From Frischella japonica (GTDB taxonomy: Bacteria > Pseudomonadota > Gammaproteobacteria > Enterobacterales > Orbaceae): 64,000 bases of DNA. Both the position numbers and the translations under genes were made by a program. The notes beneath the pieces were generated by a model. The model saw nothing but the letters and a program-made list of their open reading frames with translations, did not search any database and was not told the DNA's origin. Position 1 is the stretch's first letter. Each line of letters begins with the position of its first letter. Shown one piece after another: positions 18,829-28,151 of the stretch. The DNA lies in contig NZ_JABURY010000010.1 in the NCBI RefSeq assembly GCF_014489845.1, positions 124,246 through 188,245 of the forward strand, read 5' to 3'.

Positions 18829-19092
18829 ATGAGTTTAGCAAATAAATATTTACAACCACTTGGTTGGGTAGCAACCATTACCGCTTTTTTCATGTATGTT
18901 TCATATATCCCTCAAATTATTGATAATCTTCATGGCATAAAAACTAATCCAACTCAGCCTTTAGCTGCAACGATAAACTGTTTGTTATGGGTCTGTTATG
19001 GTTTATTAAAAGAAAAAAAAGATTGGCCACTTTCGATCGCTAATGCACCAGGGGTTTTTTTTGGCTTATTAGCATTTATTACAGCTATATAG
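18829..19092 (+). CDS. SemiSWEET sugar transporter
   Basis: 87 aa with three hydrophobic helices. The PQ motif (YIPQI) sits in the first helix and a conserved Asn-Cys/Trp segment (INCLLWVCYG) in the second, as in bacterial SemiSWEETs, which dimerise to move mono- or disaccharides down their gradient across the inner membrane. The length is typical (85-95 aa). Start strongly supported by AGGAGA six bases upstream. It has its own downstream terminator, so it is a single-gene unit. Confidence 0.88.
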   Translation: MSLANKYLQPLGWVATITAFFMYVSYIPQIIDNLHGIKTNPTQPLAATINCLLWVCYGLLKEKKDWPLSIANAPGVFFGLLAFITAI

Positions 19093-19121
19093 CTGATAAT
19101 TCCGAGAATAGGGGGGTAAAA

Positions 19122-19155
19122 AAACTGAATTAATGCTTATAGATTAATTCAGTTT
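19122..19155. terminator. Terminator between SemiSWEET and ubiT genes
   Basis: Perfect 13-bp stem (AAACTGAATTAAT and its complement) with an 8-base loop, then GATTTTT on the plus side and seven A before the stem. It probably serves both convergent genes. Confidence 0.75.
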
Positions 19156-19177
19156 GATTTTTAGATATGTCAAATAA

Positions 19178-19669
19178 CTAACAGGTTTTATGTTCGCTGG
19201 ATTGAATAAAATTAGCCAAATTTTCTAAACCTATACGAACAAACTTTGGCATTGAATCTAAATCGATAGAGTCCATTAAATTCTTTACACAAAGTCCTAA
19301 CTCAGTATCTCCTTCAACAAGTAATTTACGTTGGAAAAACAATGTATCAGGATCTTGTCGTCGAGTGGCAATCAAAACGAGATCATTCATATTACCGCTG
19401 AAACTCACATCAGCAATTTCTGCTCGGCTTACAATTAGCTTATTATCAATGTTACTAATAAACCAGACTAATTGTAAATCTCTTACTTCGATTTTGAGCC
19501 AGCGATTTTCCAAAAAATCTAAATCGCCTTCTTCCAGTGATTGTTGAAATTGTGTTTGTAATAGTTGCTCGATAATTTTTCTTTTTAAAGAAAACGGCAC
19601 TAATTGTAACGGTTTACTCAATATAAACGGCGTATTTTCAACAACCATTGAATGTATTTTATTTAACAT
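19178..19669 (-). CDS. ubiT: Ubiquinone biosynthesis accessory factor UbiT (SCP2 domain)
   Basis: 163 aa, collinear with E. coli UbiT (YhbT). Shared blocks include PFSLKR, ENRWLKIEVRDL, DVSFSG, ATRRQDPDTLFFQR and a VEGDTELGLCVKNLMD segment. The SCP2-type lipid-binding fold is thought to present ubiquinone precursors; with UbiU and UbiV it supports O2-independent ubiquinone synthesis. The ubiU/ubiV genes that often neighbour it are not here. Start supported by AAAGGA eight bases upstream. It is convergent with the SemiSWEET gene. Confidence 0.92.
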   Translation of the reverse strand: MLNKIHSMVVENTPFILSKPLQLVPFSLKRKIIEQLLQTQFQQSLEEGDLDFLENRWLKIEVRDLQLVWFISNIDNKLIVSRAEIADVSFSGNMNDLVLIATRRQDPDTLFFQRKLLVEGDTELGLCVKNLMDSIDLDSMPKFVRIGLENLANFIQSSEHKTC

Positions 19670-19708
19670 ATCATTCCTTTAACAACAAACAATTAAACGC
19701 CTCAAACT

Positions 19709-21358
19709 TTAGTTGCTATCGGTTAGCATCGCTTCGTAGATATCTAAACCAGTACTTAATCGTTCAAATGTTTCTTCAGAAATTTCATTACGAATCTTCA
19801 GTTGATACAATGCTGCACGTTCGCTACCAATGGCAACTAGTCGCATACGTCTTTCAAGATTTTCCGCCTCTAAGGATTTTTGCTCAAGCTCTTTTAATCC
19901 TGTTCTGCGGCGCAACGATCCAATAACACGTGAACCAACTTCAATAACGATTTCACTATCGATTCCATCTGTATCTGCTAAGATGCTATTTTGCATTTTT
20001 TCTAGACTACCGATCGCTTCTTCAGCCATAAAACCTTTCGCATACATTGCTTCATTATCAACTTGGCTATTATTTAAAATCACCTTACCGTGTAGAAGTA
20101 TTGGTAATACAAATACCGCGACAATTAAAGATAATAAGATCACACCGGTCGCAATGAAAACTAATTCGTAACGACCAATAACCTGAGCTGGGATAGATAG
20201 TACCCCAGCTAAGGTGATCGCACCACGAACACCGGCAAAGGTTGAAACCCATAAATCGCGTATAGTATAGTTTTTAAACTCAAGTGGTTTTCTTAGGATA
20301 ATTGGTAAATTAGGTAATTTTTGCATTGCGAGCAACCATAGAAAACGGGTTGTCATTAAAACTAAATAAACAAAGATTACAATAAAACAGAGTTCCCAAA
20401 ATTCAATTGCCGAACCATCCACAGTAGTGGCGATAAATGTATCAGAAATAATTTTTGGTAACTGAATACCTAAAAGAATAAAGACAAATCCATTGAATAC
20501 GAAAGTTAACATTGACCATGTACTTTCAGATTGTAGGCGAATATTGAGTGGCGCATTACGCATAATGCCAGATTGTCTTACGGTCATACCAGCACTGACT
20601 GCCGCTAAAATGCCTGAAAAACCAATGTGCTCAGCTATTAAATAAACTGCAAATGGTAGTAAAAATAGTAATACAATCTGTATAGCAGGATCATTTTTAG
20701 TTAATAAATTAATTTTTCTTAATAATATTGTATAAATCCAAGTAACCAAAATCCCAGTGGCCAGTCCACCAATGGCAACGAATACAAAAGAAGCCGAAAT
20801 TTGGAATAAATTGAATTCCATTGTTGGATCGCTTAAAAAAAGTATTGCGAAATTCAAGCAGACTAGACCTGATGCGTCATTCATTAACGCTTCACCTTCA
20901 ATAATCTCCATTTTACTTTTTTCAATTCTTCCTTGTCCAACAATTCCACCTAAAGCCACAGCATCGGTCGGTGATAATACTGCTGCTAATGCTAATGCAG
21001 CGGCTAAAGCAAGATTTGGAACAGGTAAAATCCAATAAAGTATATAACCCAACGCGATTACCGTAATGACGACAAGAACCAACGCTAACCCAACGATTTC
21101 TCGTACATTGTGAATAAAGTCTTTTAATATGGTTTTACGACCATCAGCAAAAAGTAGTGGTGGTATGAATAGAACAAGAAAAAGTTCATGATCAAATTCA
21201 ACATAAAAATTGAATGCAGCCAGAATGCAACCCAGAGCAATTTGCATTAAAGGCAAAGGCACCTGAACTGGCAAAAGTTTAACGACAATTCCTGATAATG
21301 AAACTAACAGAATTAAAATAAGAATAGTAGAAAATAGCTCCATGATATCTTTATACAT
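19709..21358 (-). CDS. yjcE: CPA1-family Na+/H+ antiporter (YjcE-like)
   Basis: 549 aa, the same length as E. coli YjcE and aligned along the whole protein: IPLPLMQIA-like opening (here VPLPLMQIA), ELFLVLFIPPLLFADG, AAVLSPTDAVALGGIVG, and GEALMNDASGLV with the Asn-Asp pair of the ion site. About twelve membrane helices are followed by a C-terminal cytoplasmic domain of some 130 residues. It exchanges cytoplasmic Na+ or K+ for H+. The first Met (21358) and the one at 21343 (MELF) are both possible; neither has a strong ribosome binding site. It is 39 bp from ubiT on the same strand and may be co-transcribed with it. Confidence 0.9.
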   Translation of the reverse strand: MYKDIMELFSTILILILLVSLSGIVVKLLPVQVPLPLMQIALGCILAAFNFYVEFDHELFLVLFIPPLLFADGRKTILKDFIHNVREIVGLALVLVVITVIALGYILYWILPVPNLALAAALALAAVLSPTDAVALGGIVGQGRIEKSKMEIIEGEALMNDASGLVCLNFAILFLSDPTMEFNLFQISASFVFVAIGGLATGILVTWIYTILLRKINLLTKNDPAIQIVLLFLLPFAVYLIAEHIGFSGILAAVSAGMTVRQSGIMRNAPLNIRLQSESTWSMLTFVFNGFVFILLGIQLPKIISDTFIATTVDGSAIEFWELCFIVIFVYLVLMTTRFLWLLAMQKLPNLPIILRKPLEFKNYTIRDLWVSTFAGVRGAITLAGVLSIPAQVIGRYELVFIATGVILLSLIVAVFVLPILLHGKVILNNSQVDNEAMYAKGFMAEEAIGSLEKMQNSILADTDGIDSEIVIEVGSRVIGSLRRRTGLKELEQKSLEAENLERRMRLVAIGSERAALYQLKIRNEISEETFERLSTGLDIYEAMLTDSN

Positions 21359-21670
21359 TATTATTGAGGATAATTCATTATAACGTATATGTTAATAAAA
21401 TTCAGTGAATATCTGATAAAAATTTCATTTTTTAATAAATAATAATCATTATTTTGTAAATTTTTTAACATAATGCTATTGACATTTAAAATATATTATT
21501 ATGCAACATAAAAATGATGTATTTTCTAAGATTTAATCATAAAATACGTTATTGCAAAACGTCTTTTCATATATCGTAATGATTTCCGCTATTATCAAAC
21601 CAAAAAATATTGAGTTTGATAATTTTTCAATATCATATGGTTATTATTTTTTAGTAAAAATGTATTTAGC
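21359..21670. promoter_or_regulatory. Divergent promoter region of yjcE and recO
   Basis: 312 bp between divergent genes, AT-rich. An imperfect AAATAATAATCATTATTTT palindrome near 21438 resembles part of a Fur box but matches the consensus incompletely, so I do not call it as one. Confidence 0.4.
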
Positions 21671-22363
21671 ATGAAGGATTGGCATAAAGCTTTTATTTTA
21701 CATACACGACCTTATAGTGAAACTAGTTTATTAGTAGATTTGTTTGTAGAATCTATGGGGCGGGTAACGACGCTAGCAAAAGGAGCTAGACGTAAACGTT
21801 CTGTTCTTAAAGGGTTTTTACAACCATTTACGCCGTTAATTGTACAATTGTCAGGAACCGGTAATGTTAAAACACTTTTACATACCGAAGCCATTTCTTT
21901 ATCCTTACCTTTATCAGGTGCTGCATTATATAGTGGTTTTTATCTAAATGAATTAATTCATCGTGTCATTATTTCTCAATCAGATACCAGTGAAATTTTT
22001 CAAGCTTATTTAGTAAGTTTACAAGAACTTGCACGTAAAATACCGCCGGAACATGTATTAAGAAAATTTGAATTAAATTTATTGGAATTTCTGGGTTATG
22101 GAATCGATTTTGAAACATGTTATGCGACGGGAGATAAAATTGTCGAAACGATGACTTATCAATATGTTGCCGAGAGTGGCTTTATCAGTAGTTTAATGCA
22201 AAATAGTACTAGTTTTACTGGTAAACATTTGAGAGCATTCGCTAAAAGATCATTTACTGATGAAGATTGCTTAAAAGCGGCTAAAAGATTCACTCGACTC
22301 GCATTAAAACCTTATGTTGGCTCTAAGCCATTTAAAAGTCGAGAACTCTTTATGAAATTATAA
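21671..22363 (+). CDS. recO: DNA repair protein RecO
   Basis: 230 aa, close to E. coli RecO (242 aa), with N-terminal OB fold (W.KAFILHTRPYSETSLLVDLF), VTTLAKGARRKRS, LKGFLQPFTPL and C-terminal ALKPYVGSKPFKSRELF. RecO loads RecA onto SSB-coated DNA together with RecR in the RecF recombination pathway. In this family the C-terminus normally extends about 12 residues further; here it ends soon after RELF. The usual era or pdxJ neighbours are absent. The ribosome binding site is weak, but the start matches the family. Confidence 0.94.
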   Translation: MKDWHKAFILHTRPYSETSLLVDLFVESMGRVTTLAKGARRKRSVLKGFLQPFTPLIVQLSGTGNVKTLLHTEAISLSLPLSGAALYSGFYLNELIHRVIISQSDTSEIFQAYLVSLQELARKIPPEHVLRKFELNLLEFLGYGIDFETCYATGDKIVETMTYQYVAESGFISSLMQNSTSFTGKHLRAFAKRSFTDEDCLKAAKRFTRLALKPYVGSKPFKSRELFMKL

Positions 22364-22368
22364 ATTAA

Positions 22369-22399
22369 AAGCATACTCAAGATAAGTCAAAGTATGCTT
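22369..22399. terminator. Terminator between recO and mlaA
   Basis: Perfect 9-bp stem AAGCATACT/AGTATGCTT with a 13-base loop six bases past the recO stop, serving convergent genes. Confidence 0.55.
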
Positions 22400-22435
22400 A
22401 AATTAAATGTTAAAGATATTATTTAATTTCAAACG

Positions 22436-23197
22436 TTATTCACTATCAATGTCATCGAGTGAATCACCTAAAAGTTGTTCTCTTTGTTGTTGCCTTTTTT
22501 CATTAATTGTGCCGCCCGTTGCTAAAAAATCATTACGTTGAAAATAGGCGTTACGCATAAAATTATAGGGATCATTACTACTATTTAATAACTCTTCATA
22601 TTGAATTGCTTGTGCTCTTGCCTCAATACCATCCAGTAAATAACGTGCAATCGACATTTCCACAGTGAGAGAACTTAATGGTGGATAAAGATAATCAACA
22701 AAACTTCCACCATCTTGCCGCAATGTAGCTTGACCATAAAATGGCAGTACGACATAAGGTCCATATGGTACGTCATAATGACCAAGTACTGAACCAAATG
22801 TATGTCTATTTCCTTTACTTAATTGTGGGTCTGCCATACTAGCAACATCTAATAATCCGCCAAAACCAAAGACAGTATTTAGCATAAATCGAGCCATATG
22901 TGTTCCCGCTTGATGAACATTGCCCTCTAATAAACTATTGACCATGGAAGCGGGTTCCGTAAGATTGCTTGAAACACCACTTATCCCACTTCGGATAGGG
23001 GAAGGAATATAATCTTTCCATGCAACGGCAACAGGTCGTAATAAATAAGGATCAAGTATATAGTAATTAAAATCAAACATCTTACTATTAAAGCCTGATA
23101 GTGGATCTGAATAATCATTAGATTCAGCATTATAGGTTGCACAACCATTAAGTGTGACTATAACTAATAGTAAACTTAAAATCTTTATTTTCTTCAC
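22436..23197 (-). CDS. mlaA: MlaA (VacJ) phospholipid-removing lipoprotein
   Basis: 253 aa from the chosen GTG start. Lipoprotein signal with lipobox LNGC, then DPLSGFNSKMFDFNYYILD, RSGISGVSSNLTEPASMVNSLLEGN and TFGSVLGHYDVPYGPYVVLPFYG, all typical of MlaA. It sits in the outer membrane and passes mislocalised phospholipids to the MlaC/MlaFEDB machinery. The frame is open up to 23293, but the GTG at 23197 places the lipobox at the normal position and gives E. coli-like length (251 aa). The C-terminal tail is Gln/Arg/Asp-rich. Convergent with recO. Confidence 0.92.
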   Translation of the reverse strand: MKKIKILSLLLVIVTLNGCATYNAESNDYSDPLSGFNSKMFDFNYYILDPYLLRPVAVAWKDYIPSPIRSGISGVSSNLTEPASMVNSLLEGNVHQAGTHMARFMLNTVFGFGGLLDVASMADPQLSKGNRHTFGSVLGHYDVPYGPYVVLPFYGQATLRQDGGSFVDYLYPPLSSLTVEMSIARYLLDGIEARAQAIQYEELLNSSNDPYNFMRNAYFQRNDFLATGGTINEKRQQQREQLLGDSLDDIDSE

Positions 23198-23380
23198 GCT
23201 AACTATCTCATTGTTGCTTAGTTTATTTACATGTGATTTATATTGTAACATTGAGTATAAAATTAATCGAAAATTTTCTGCTATTTCCATCAAGAATAGG
23301 TGTTTCCTAACAAGAATAGTTAAATGATTTTTTAGTTAAAAAGTGTTATAGGTAGTCAATAATATAGAATCATTAAATAG

Positions 23381-23408
23381 ATGACAGTAATCGCTTAAGT
23401 GATATATT
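23381..23408 (+). promoter_or_regulatory. Possible sigma-70 promoter for an orphan transcript
   Basis: ATGACA at 23381-23386 and TATATT at 23403-23408 with a 16-base spacer. It lies about 115 bases before an orphan terminator. It is plausible but AT-rich DNA yields many such matches. Confidence 0.3.
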
Positions 23409-23414
23409 TATTAT

Positions 23415-23573
23415 TAACATCAATAAAAATGCAGTGTTTAAGCATTCAATACATTAAATTTGTTTCAAGTAAGGAAGTAATGATAATCAGCTAAAACTTA
23501 AATTTAGCTCGTTTATTTTAAGATGACCTGACGATACTAAACTGCTAAAAACGGGTATCGTTAGGTTATTTTT
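23415..23573 (+). ncRNA. Candidate small RNA ending at an orphan terminator
   Basis: Inferred transcript of about 160 nt from the promoter-like sequence at 23381-23408 to the terminator at 23524-23573. No gene on the plus strand lies upstream: mlaA is on the minus strand and starts at 23197. A 21-codon frame at 23429-23494 lacks a ribosome binding site. No known sRNA family was recognised. Confidence 0.33.
23524..23573 (+). terminator. Strong Rho-independent terminator with no upstream gene
   Basis: A 14-bp stem (23524-23537 with 23555-23568, two G-U pairs, GACGATAC/GTATCGTT core), a 17-base loop and five T. The T-run is on the plus-strand side only, so it ends plus-strand transcription. Confidence 0.72.
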
Positions 23574-23824
23574 AAATCGAATTGTGGAAAATGAGAAACG
23601 ATTTTTAAAATATATTTACTGATATTTTATTAATGAAATAGCTCTTCAACTATCAATAGTATGGTAGGAATAAATAACAAGTTGGGTTTCTACTTAGTTG
23701 ATGAGCTCCAAGATAACATGAGTATCAATTATTTTAGTTCATATTATAGAAATTAAGAAATTAATGAAAAACTATAAATTATAATTTTTAACATGATTAA
23801 TCGTAATAAATTGGCAGTGTGTTT

Positions 23825-23896
23825 TGACCCCAGCAGGAATCGAACCTGCAACTAGCCCTTAGGAGGGGCTCGTTATATCCATTTAACTATGAGGTC
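23825..23896 (-). tRNA. tRNA-Arg (CCT)
   Basis: A full cloverleaf on the minus strand: acceptor GACCTCA/TGGGGTC (one G-U pair), D arm AGTTAAATGGATATAAC, anticodon stem AGCCC/GGGCT with loop CTCCTAA (anticodon CCT), T arm GCAGGTTCGATTCCTGC. It is nearly identical to E. coli argW, which reads AGG. The 3' CCA is not encoded: after the discriminator A the sequence continues AAAC. A TACAAT -10 box with a GC-rich discriminator lies just upstream (23908-23913). Confidence 0.96.
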
Positions 23897-24136
23897 GTAG
23901 GCGCTCTATTGTAAAGGATTTTAAAAAAAATTCCATTATTTCTTTATCCAAATTAAAACCGATTTGATCTTTATAACGCATAACAAAAAGAGATCGTAAA
24001 GAACAATAATGTGTGAATTACCATTTTTCTTGATTTATCATAGGTTCTTTATTCTTCACAAATACTTCACAATATTTTCAATAGTCTTTCATACTTTTCT
24101 GATATTTTAGCTAAAAATAATGATGAAAAGGATGAA

Positions 24137-25552
24137 ATGATGAATTCACGTTATAGTTTATTAATTAAAATTGTTACGTTATTTGTTTTGGTAATAGTGA
24201 TGTTAATTCCGACCCGACTGATTATGGGAATTGTCGATGATCGATTCTATTATCAGAATGAGGTAATCGAATCGGTTAGCCGTAGTAGCAGTGGAGAACA
24301 AACTATTGTAGGACCAATTATCGCCATTCCCTATATTGAAACAAATATTTACTATGAAGATTCAAAACAAATAATAAAGCGCACCAGAAATATACACTAC
24401 ATCTTACCTAAGACATTAGATGTGAAAGCTAAAGTTGACGTCGCGCCACGTTATATAGGGATTTATCAAACCCAAAATTATCAATCAGATTTAGAATTTA
24501 AGGGAACGTTTGAAGCTACATCCTTTGTGCATGAAGAGAATATTGAACTGGATGAACCTTATGCAGTAGTGCTGATATCCGATACGCGTGGTATTATGCA
24601 GATTCCTGTCATGAACATCGATCAAAAAACAATTAACTTTGAGCCGGGAATTAAAGAAAATGGTTTTACGACCAGTTCCCAGCTAGGTGGTATTCATGTT
24701 CCAATAAGTTTTAAACAGTTAGAAAACAGCCTCAGTTATAATTTTTCCTTAAAATTACAAGGTATGAACCGATTAGCAATTGTACCGGTTGGACAATCAA
24801 CGCAATATCAATTAGATGCAAATTGGCCACATCCTAACTTTTTAGGTTTTAGTTTACCAACCAAGCGTCAGATTAATGAAAAAGGGTTTTCTGCTGAATG
24901 GCAAAGTACTTGGTACGCAAACAATATCAATAGTTTATTTGCTGAAGATTCGCAAATAAGTGAAGAAAGATATAAAAACAAAGTCTGTGGTTCTTACGTC
25001 GACAGTTGCATGCCAATGTTTAAAGCCAGTTTTATTGAACCCGTCGATCAATATCAACTGACAAAACGGGCAATTAAATATGATATATTATTTACTGTGC
25101 TAATTTTTGTTAGTTTCTTTATCTTTGAGATTTTAAAACAAATTAAAATTCATCCTGTGCAATATTTACTTGTAGGTATGGCTTTAGCGATTTTCTATCT
25201 ACTATTGTTAGCAGCTTCCGAGCATATAGGCTTTACGTTAGCTTATATAATAGGGGCATTGGCATGTAGTATATTAATAGGTTTTTATTTATCGGCAGTA
25301 TTGAAAAGCATCAAATGGAGTTGTGGGTTCACGGTATTTTTACTAACTTTATATGCATGTCTGTACATTGTGATGAATTCTGAAGGTAATTCACTATTAT
25401 TTGGTACTACTTTATTATTTTTGGTTTTAAGTGGCATCATGATCCTTACTCGCCATATTGATTGGTACTCTGTCGCTAAAATTGATTTAAATAATATTGA
25501 CAAAGTAACACCTATAAATGAGCAAAGTAATACTAGTCCTGAAAGTAATTAA
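24137..25552 (+). CDS. creD: CreD-family inner membrane protein
   Basis: 471 aa (E. coli CreD 450). One N-terminal membrane helix (about 9-30), a large periplasmic domain with the conserved RSSSGEQTIVGPIIAIPY segment, LGGIHVPISFKQ and GFSLPTKRQI near 235-260, and about six C-terminal helices beginning KRAIKYDILFTVLIFVSFFIFE. CreD is controlled by CreBC in E. coli and tied to envelope or beta-lactam/colicin stress; its biochemical role is unknown. No creABC genes are adjacent. Start after AAAGGATGAA. The final 4 bp overlap the convergent ilvY gene. Confidence 0.9.
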   Translation: MMNSRYSLLIKIVTLFVLVIVMLIPTRLIMGIVDDRFYYQNEVIESVSRSSSGEQTIVGPIIAIPYIETNIYYEDSKQIIKRTRNIHYILPKTLDVKAKVDVAPRYIGIYQTQNYQSDLEFKGTFEATSFVHEENIELDEPYAVVLISDTRGIMQIPVMNIDQKTINFEPGIKENGFTTSSQLGGIHVPISFKQLENSLSYNFSLKLQGMNRLAIVPVGQSTQYQLDANWPHPNFLGFSLPTKRQINEKGFSAEWQSTWYANNINSLFAEDSQISEERYKNKVCGSYVDSCMPMFKASFIEPVDQYQLTKRAIKYDILFTVLIFVSFFIFEILKQIKIHPVQYLLVGMALAIFYLLLLAASEHIGFTLAYIIGALACSILIGFYLSAVLKSIKWSCGFTVFLLTLYACLYIVMNSEGNSLLFGTTLLFLVLSGIMILTRHIDWYSVAKIDLNNIDKVTPINEQSNTSPESN

Positions 25553-26433
25553 GGCTGCAATGATTGCCAAAATGAAATAATGATCTTTTCTGATAGGCGT
25601 CGTTTTTGCACACAGACGCCTATATCAAATGGTTCAATTAGATTCGATGACCACTCAATGATTCTTTCTCGAATTCTTTCAGGGCTATTTTCCATCACCA
25701 CTTTTGGTAATAATGCTATCCCACAGCCAACAGCAACCATTGATACAATGGCTTCATGTCCAGCAACGGTAGCATAGATGTGTGGTGTGGTAATTTTGTT
25801 ATGTTTAAACCATTGATCGATACGATGACGACTCGGTCCATGTTCAGGTAAAATAAATGGAATGTTATGCCAGTCTGGTTGTTTTTGATGCAACATTTCG
25901 CTAAATGAACATTTCAATCGAGGAATCAATAACACCATTTCGATTTCACCTAACTTAAAAAATTCAATACTATTTGGAAGCTGCTTAGGTCGACCAGCAA
26001 TGGCTAAATCCGCATCATTCGATTGAATTTTATCAACCGCATCAGCGGCATCGCCAGTAATCAATTTAATTTCGACTAACGGGTAGAGAGCGCGAAATCT
26101 GTCCAAAATATCAGGTAGATGACTGTAAGCAGCCGTTACTGAACAAAATAAAGTTAATTCACCTGATAATTGTTGATTATTTTCTTCAAAGGTTTGCTGT
26201 AAATGTTGCAATTCAGTCAAAACATGCTTAGCGAAAATACGAAATTGTTGACCGGCAGGGGTGATTTCTACTGAACGATTATCGCGAATAAATAATTGTT
26301 GATTCAGCGATGATTCAATACGTTGAATTTGTCTAGATAAGGTCGAAGGTGTTATATGCATAGCTTTGGCTGCTAAGCCAAAATGCTTTGTGTCACATAA
26401 GGTTAGAAACGTTTTTAAATCATGAATATTCAT
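25549..26433 (-). CDS. ilvY: IlvY, LysR-type activator of ilvC
   Basis: 294 aa, collinear with E. coli IlvY: DLKTFLTLCDTKHFGLAAKAMHITPSTLSRQIQR HTH, LFIRDNRSVEITPAG, and a C-terminal effector domain with HEAIVSMVAVGCGIALLPK. It activates ilvC when the inducers acetolactate or acetohydroxybutyrate bind. The gene is divergent from ilvC across 176 bp that carries an IlvY-like dyad, the same arrangement as in E. coli. It overlaps creD by 4 bp at its 3' end. Confidence 0.93.
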   Translation of the reverse strand: MNIHDLKTFLTLCDTKHFGLAAKAMHITPSTLSRQIQRIESSLNQQLFIRDNRSVEITPAGQQFRIFAKHVLTELQHLQQTFEENNQQLSGELTLFCSVTAAYSHLPDILDRFRALYPLVEIKLITGDAADAVDKIQSNDADLAIAGRPKQLPNSIEFFKLGEIEMVLLIPRLKCSFSEMLHQKQPDWHNIPFILPEHGPSRHRIDQWFKHNKITTPHIYATVAGHEAIVSMVAVGCGIALLPKVVMENSPERIRERIIEWSSNLIEPFDIGVCVQKRRLSEKIIISFWQSLQP

Positions 26434-26451
26434 AATCGACTTATTTTAATG

Positions 26452-26466
26452 TTGCGATAATTGCAA
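26452..26466. promoter_or_regulatory. ilvC: Candidate IlvY operator
   Basis: TTGC-N7-GCAA, a perfect 15-bp dyad of the T-N11-A LysR type, lies between ilvY and ilvC. A second ATTGC...GCAAT arrangement spans roughly 26461-26501. Tandem operators are known in the E. coli ilvY-ilvC region; assignment here is by position and shape. Confidence 0.5.
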
Positions 26467-26609
26467 TATATTATTCAAAATATATCAATTTTAGCAATAA
26501 AAAAATTTCGGTATAGTATGTTAAATTTTTACAACACAGTTAACCTATCTCTTAAATTAAATCATCGATAAGGTTAATGCAAAACAAACATATTGATAAA
26601 GGATATAAC

Positions 26610-28088
26610 ATGTCAAACTACTTTAACACCTTAAACTGGCGAGAAAAATTAGCGCAATTAGGCAAATGCCGATTTATGGGACGTGATGAATTTGCTTCTG
26701 AAGCTGATTTTCTAAAAGGTAAAAAAATTGTCATTGTTGGTTGTGGCGCACAAGGTTTAAACCAAGGTTTAAATATGCGTGATTCAGGTTTAGATATTGC
26801 TTATGCGTTACGTAAAGAAGCTATTGCCGAAAAACGAGCATCTTGGAAAAAAGCAACTGAAAATGGTTTTAAAGTAGGTAGTTATGAAGAGCTTATACCA
26901 ACAGCAGATTTAGTTATTAACTTAACTCCAGATAAACAACATACTGCTGTTGTGCAAGCAGTGCAACCATTAATGAAACAAGGCGCGGCATTAGGTTATT
27001 CACATGGATTTAATATCGTTGAAGTTGGTGAAAAAATTCGTTCTGATATCACTGTCGTTATGGTTGCACCAAAATGCCCAGGTACAGAAGTTCGCGAAGA
27101 ATATAAACGTGGATTTGGTGTTCCAACATTAATAGCTGTACATCCTGCTAATGATCCAAAAGGTGAAGGCTTGGCGATTGCTAAAGCATGGGCAGCAGCT
27201 ACTGGTGGACATCGTGCAGGTGTATTAGAGTCGTCATTCGTTGCTGAAGTCAAATCGGATTTGATGGGCGAACAAACCATTCTATGTGGTATGTTACAAA
27301 CTGGCTCATTATTATGTTTTGATAAATTAGTTTCGGAAGGTGTTGATCCTGCTTATGCCTGTAAGTTATTGCAATTTGGTTGGGAAACCATTACTGAAGC
27401 TTTAAAACAAGGTGGTATTACATTAATGATGGATCGCCTGTCTAATCCTGCTAAATTACGTGCGAATGCCTTGGCACAAGAGTTAAAAGTGATTATGACA
27501 GATCTTTATCGTAAACATATGGATGATATCATTTCTGGTGAATTCTCTCGAACTATGATGGAAGATTGGCATAATAATGATAAAAATTTACTTACCTGGC
27601 GTCAGCAAACTGGTGAAACAGGATTTGAAAAAGCGCCTGAATATCAAGGCAAAATTGAAGAACAAACTTATTTTGACCAAGGTGTTGTTCTGATTGCAAT
27701 GGTAAAAGCAGGTGTTGAATTGGCATTTGAAACTATGACAGAAGCTGGCATTTTAGAAGAATCAGCTTATTATGAATCTTTACATGAATTACCATTAATT
27801 GCTAACACTATAGCACGTAAACGTCTTTATGAAATGAATGTGGTTATCTCAGACACTGCTGAATATGGCAACTATTTATTTTCTCATGCTGCTGTTCCAT
27901 TATTAAAAGAGAAATTTATGCCATTATTACAACCCGGTGATCTAGGTAAAGCGATACCAGAAGGCAGTGTTGATAATGCGCAATTACGGGATGTTAATGA
28001 AGCTATCCGTAATCATCCGATTGAGAAAATTGGTCATACTTTACGAAGCTATATGAAAGATATGAAAAAAATTAATGTAGCAGGTTAA
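26610..28088 (+). CDS. ilvC: Ketol-acid reductoisomerase (class II)
   Basis: 492 aa. It catalyses the Mg2+ and NADPH-dependent isomeroreduction of acetolactate and acetohydroxybutyrate in valine, leucine and isoleucine synthesis. It matches E. coli IlvC (491 aa) almost throughout: N-terminal [13 protein letters not shown], cofactor motif [27 protein letters not shown], and two knotted domains with [22 protein letters not shown]. Start at ATG 26610, after AAAGGA with 7-base spacing and matching E. coli; the frame is open 33 bases further up, but that start is not supported. Likely regulated by divergent IlvY. Confidence 0.97.
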   Translation: MSNYFNTLNWREKLAQLGKCRFMGRDEFASEADFLKGKKIVIVGCGAQGLNQGLNMRDSGLDIAYALRKEAIAEKRASWKKATENGFKVGSYEELIPTADLVINLTPDKQHTAVVQAVQPLMKQGAALGYSHGFNIVEVGEKIRSDITVVMVAPKCPGTEVREEYKRGFGVPTLIAVHPANDPKGEGLAIAKAWAAATGGHRAGVLESSFVAEVKSDLMGEQTILCGMLQTGSLLCFDKLVSEGVDPAYACKLLQFGWETITEALKQGGITLMMDRLSNPAKLRANALAQELKVIMTDLYRKHMDDIISGEFSRTMMEDWHNNDKNLLTWRQQTGETGFEKAPEYQGKIEEQTYFDQGVVLIAMVKAGVELAFETMTEAGILEESAYYESLHELPLIANTIARKRLYEMNVVISDTAEYGNYLFSHAAVPLLKEKFMPLLQPGDLGKAIPEGSVDNAQLRDVNEAIRNHPIEKIGHTLRSYMKDMKKINVAG

Positions 28089-28103
28089 TTTGATCTAAAA
28101 AAT

Positions 28104-28129
28104 AAAAAGGCGTATTAAACGCCTTTTTT
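28104..28129. terminator. Terminator of ilvC, shared with nifJ
   Basis: AAAAAGGCGT and ACGCCTTTTT form a 10-bp stem with a 5-base loop, followed by T on the plus side; the A-run before the stem gives a T-run on the minus strand too. Confidence 0.85.
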
Positions 28130-28151
28130 ATTGCTAGTGATGCTCAATCAA

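Noticed and set aside
21430-21465. Fur-box-like AT palindrome between yjcE and recO
   Set aside because: Only about 14 of 19 positions fit the Fur consensus, and neither neighbour is an iron gene; AT-rich sequence makes such matches common.
23429-23494. 21-codon frame inside the candidate sRNA
   Set aside because: No Shine-Dalgarno sequence before its ATG and no recognisable sequence; kept only as a note under the sRNA.
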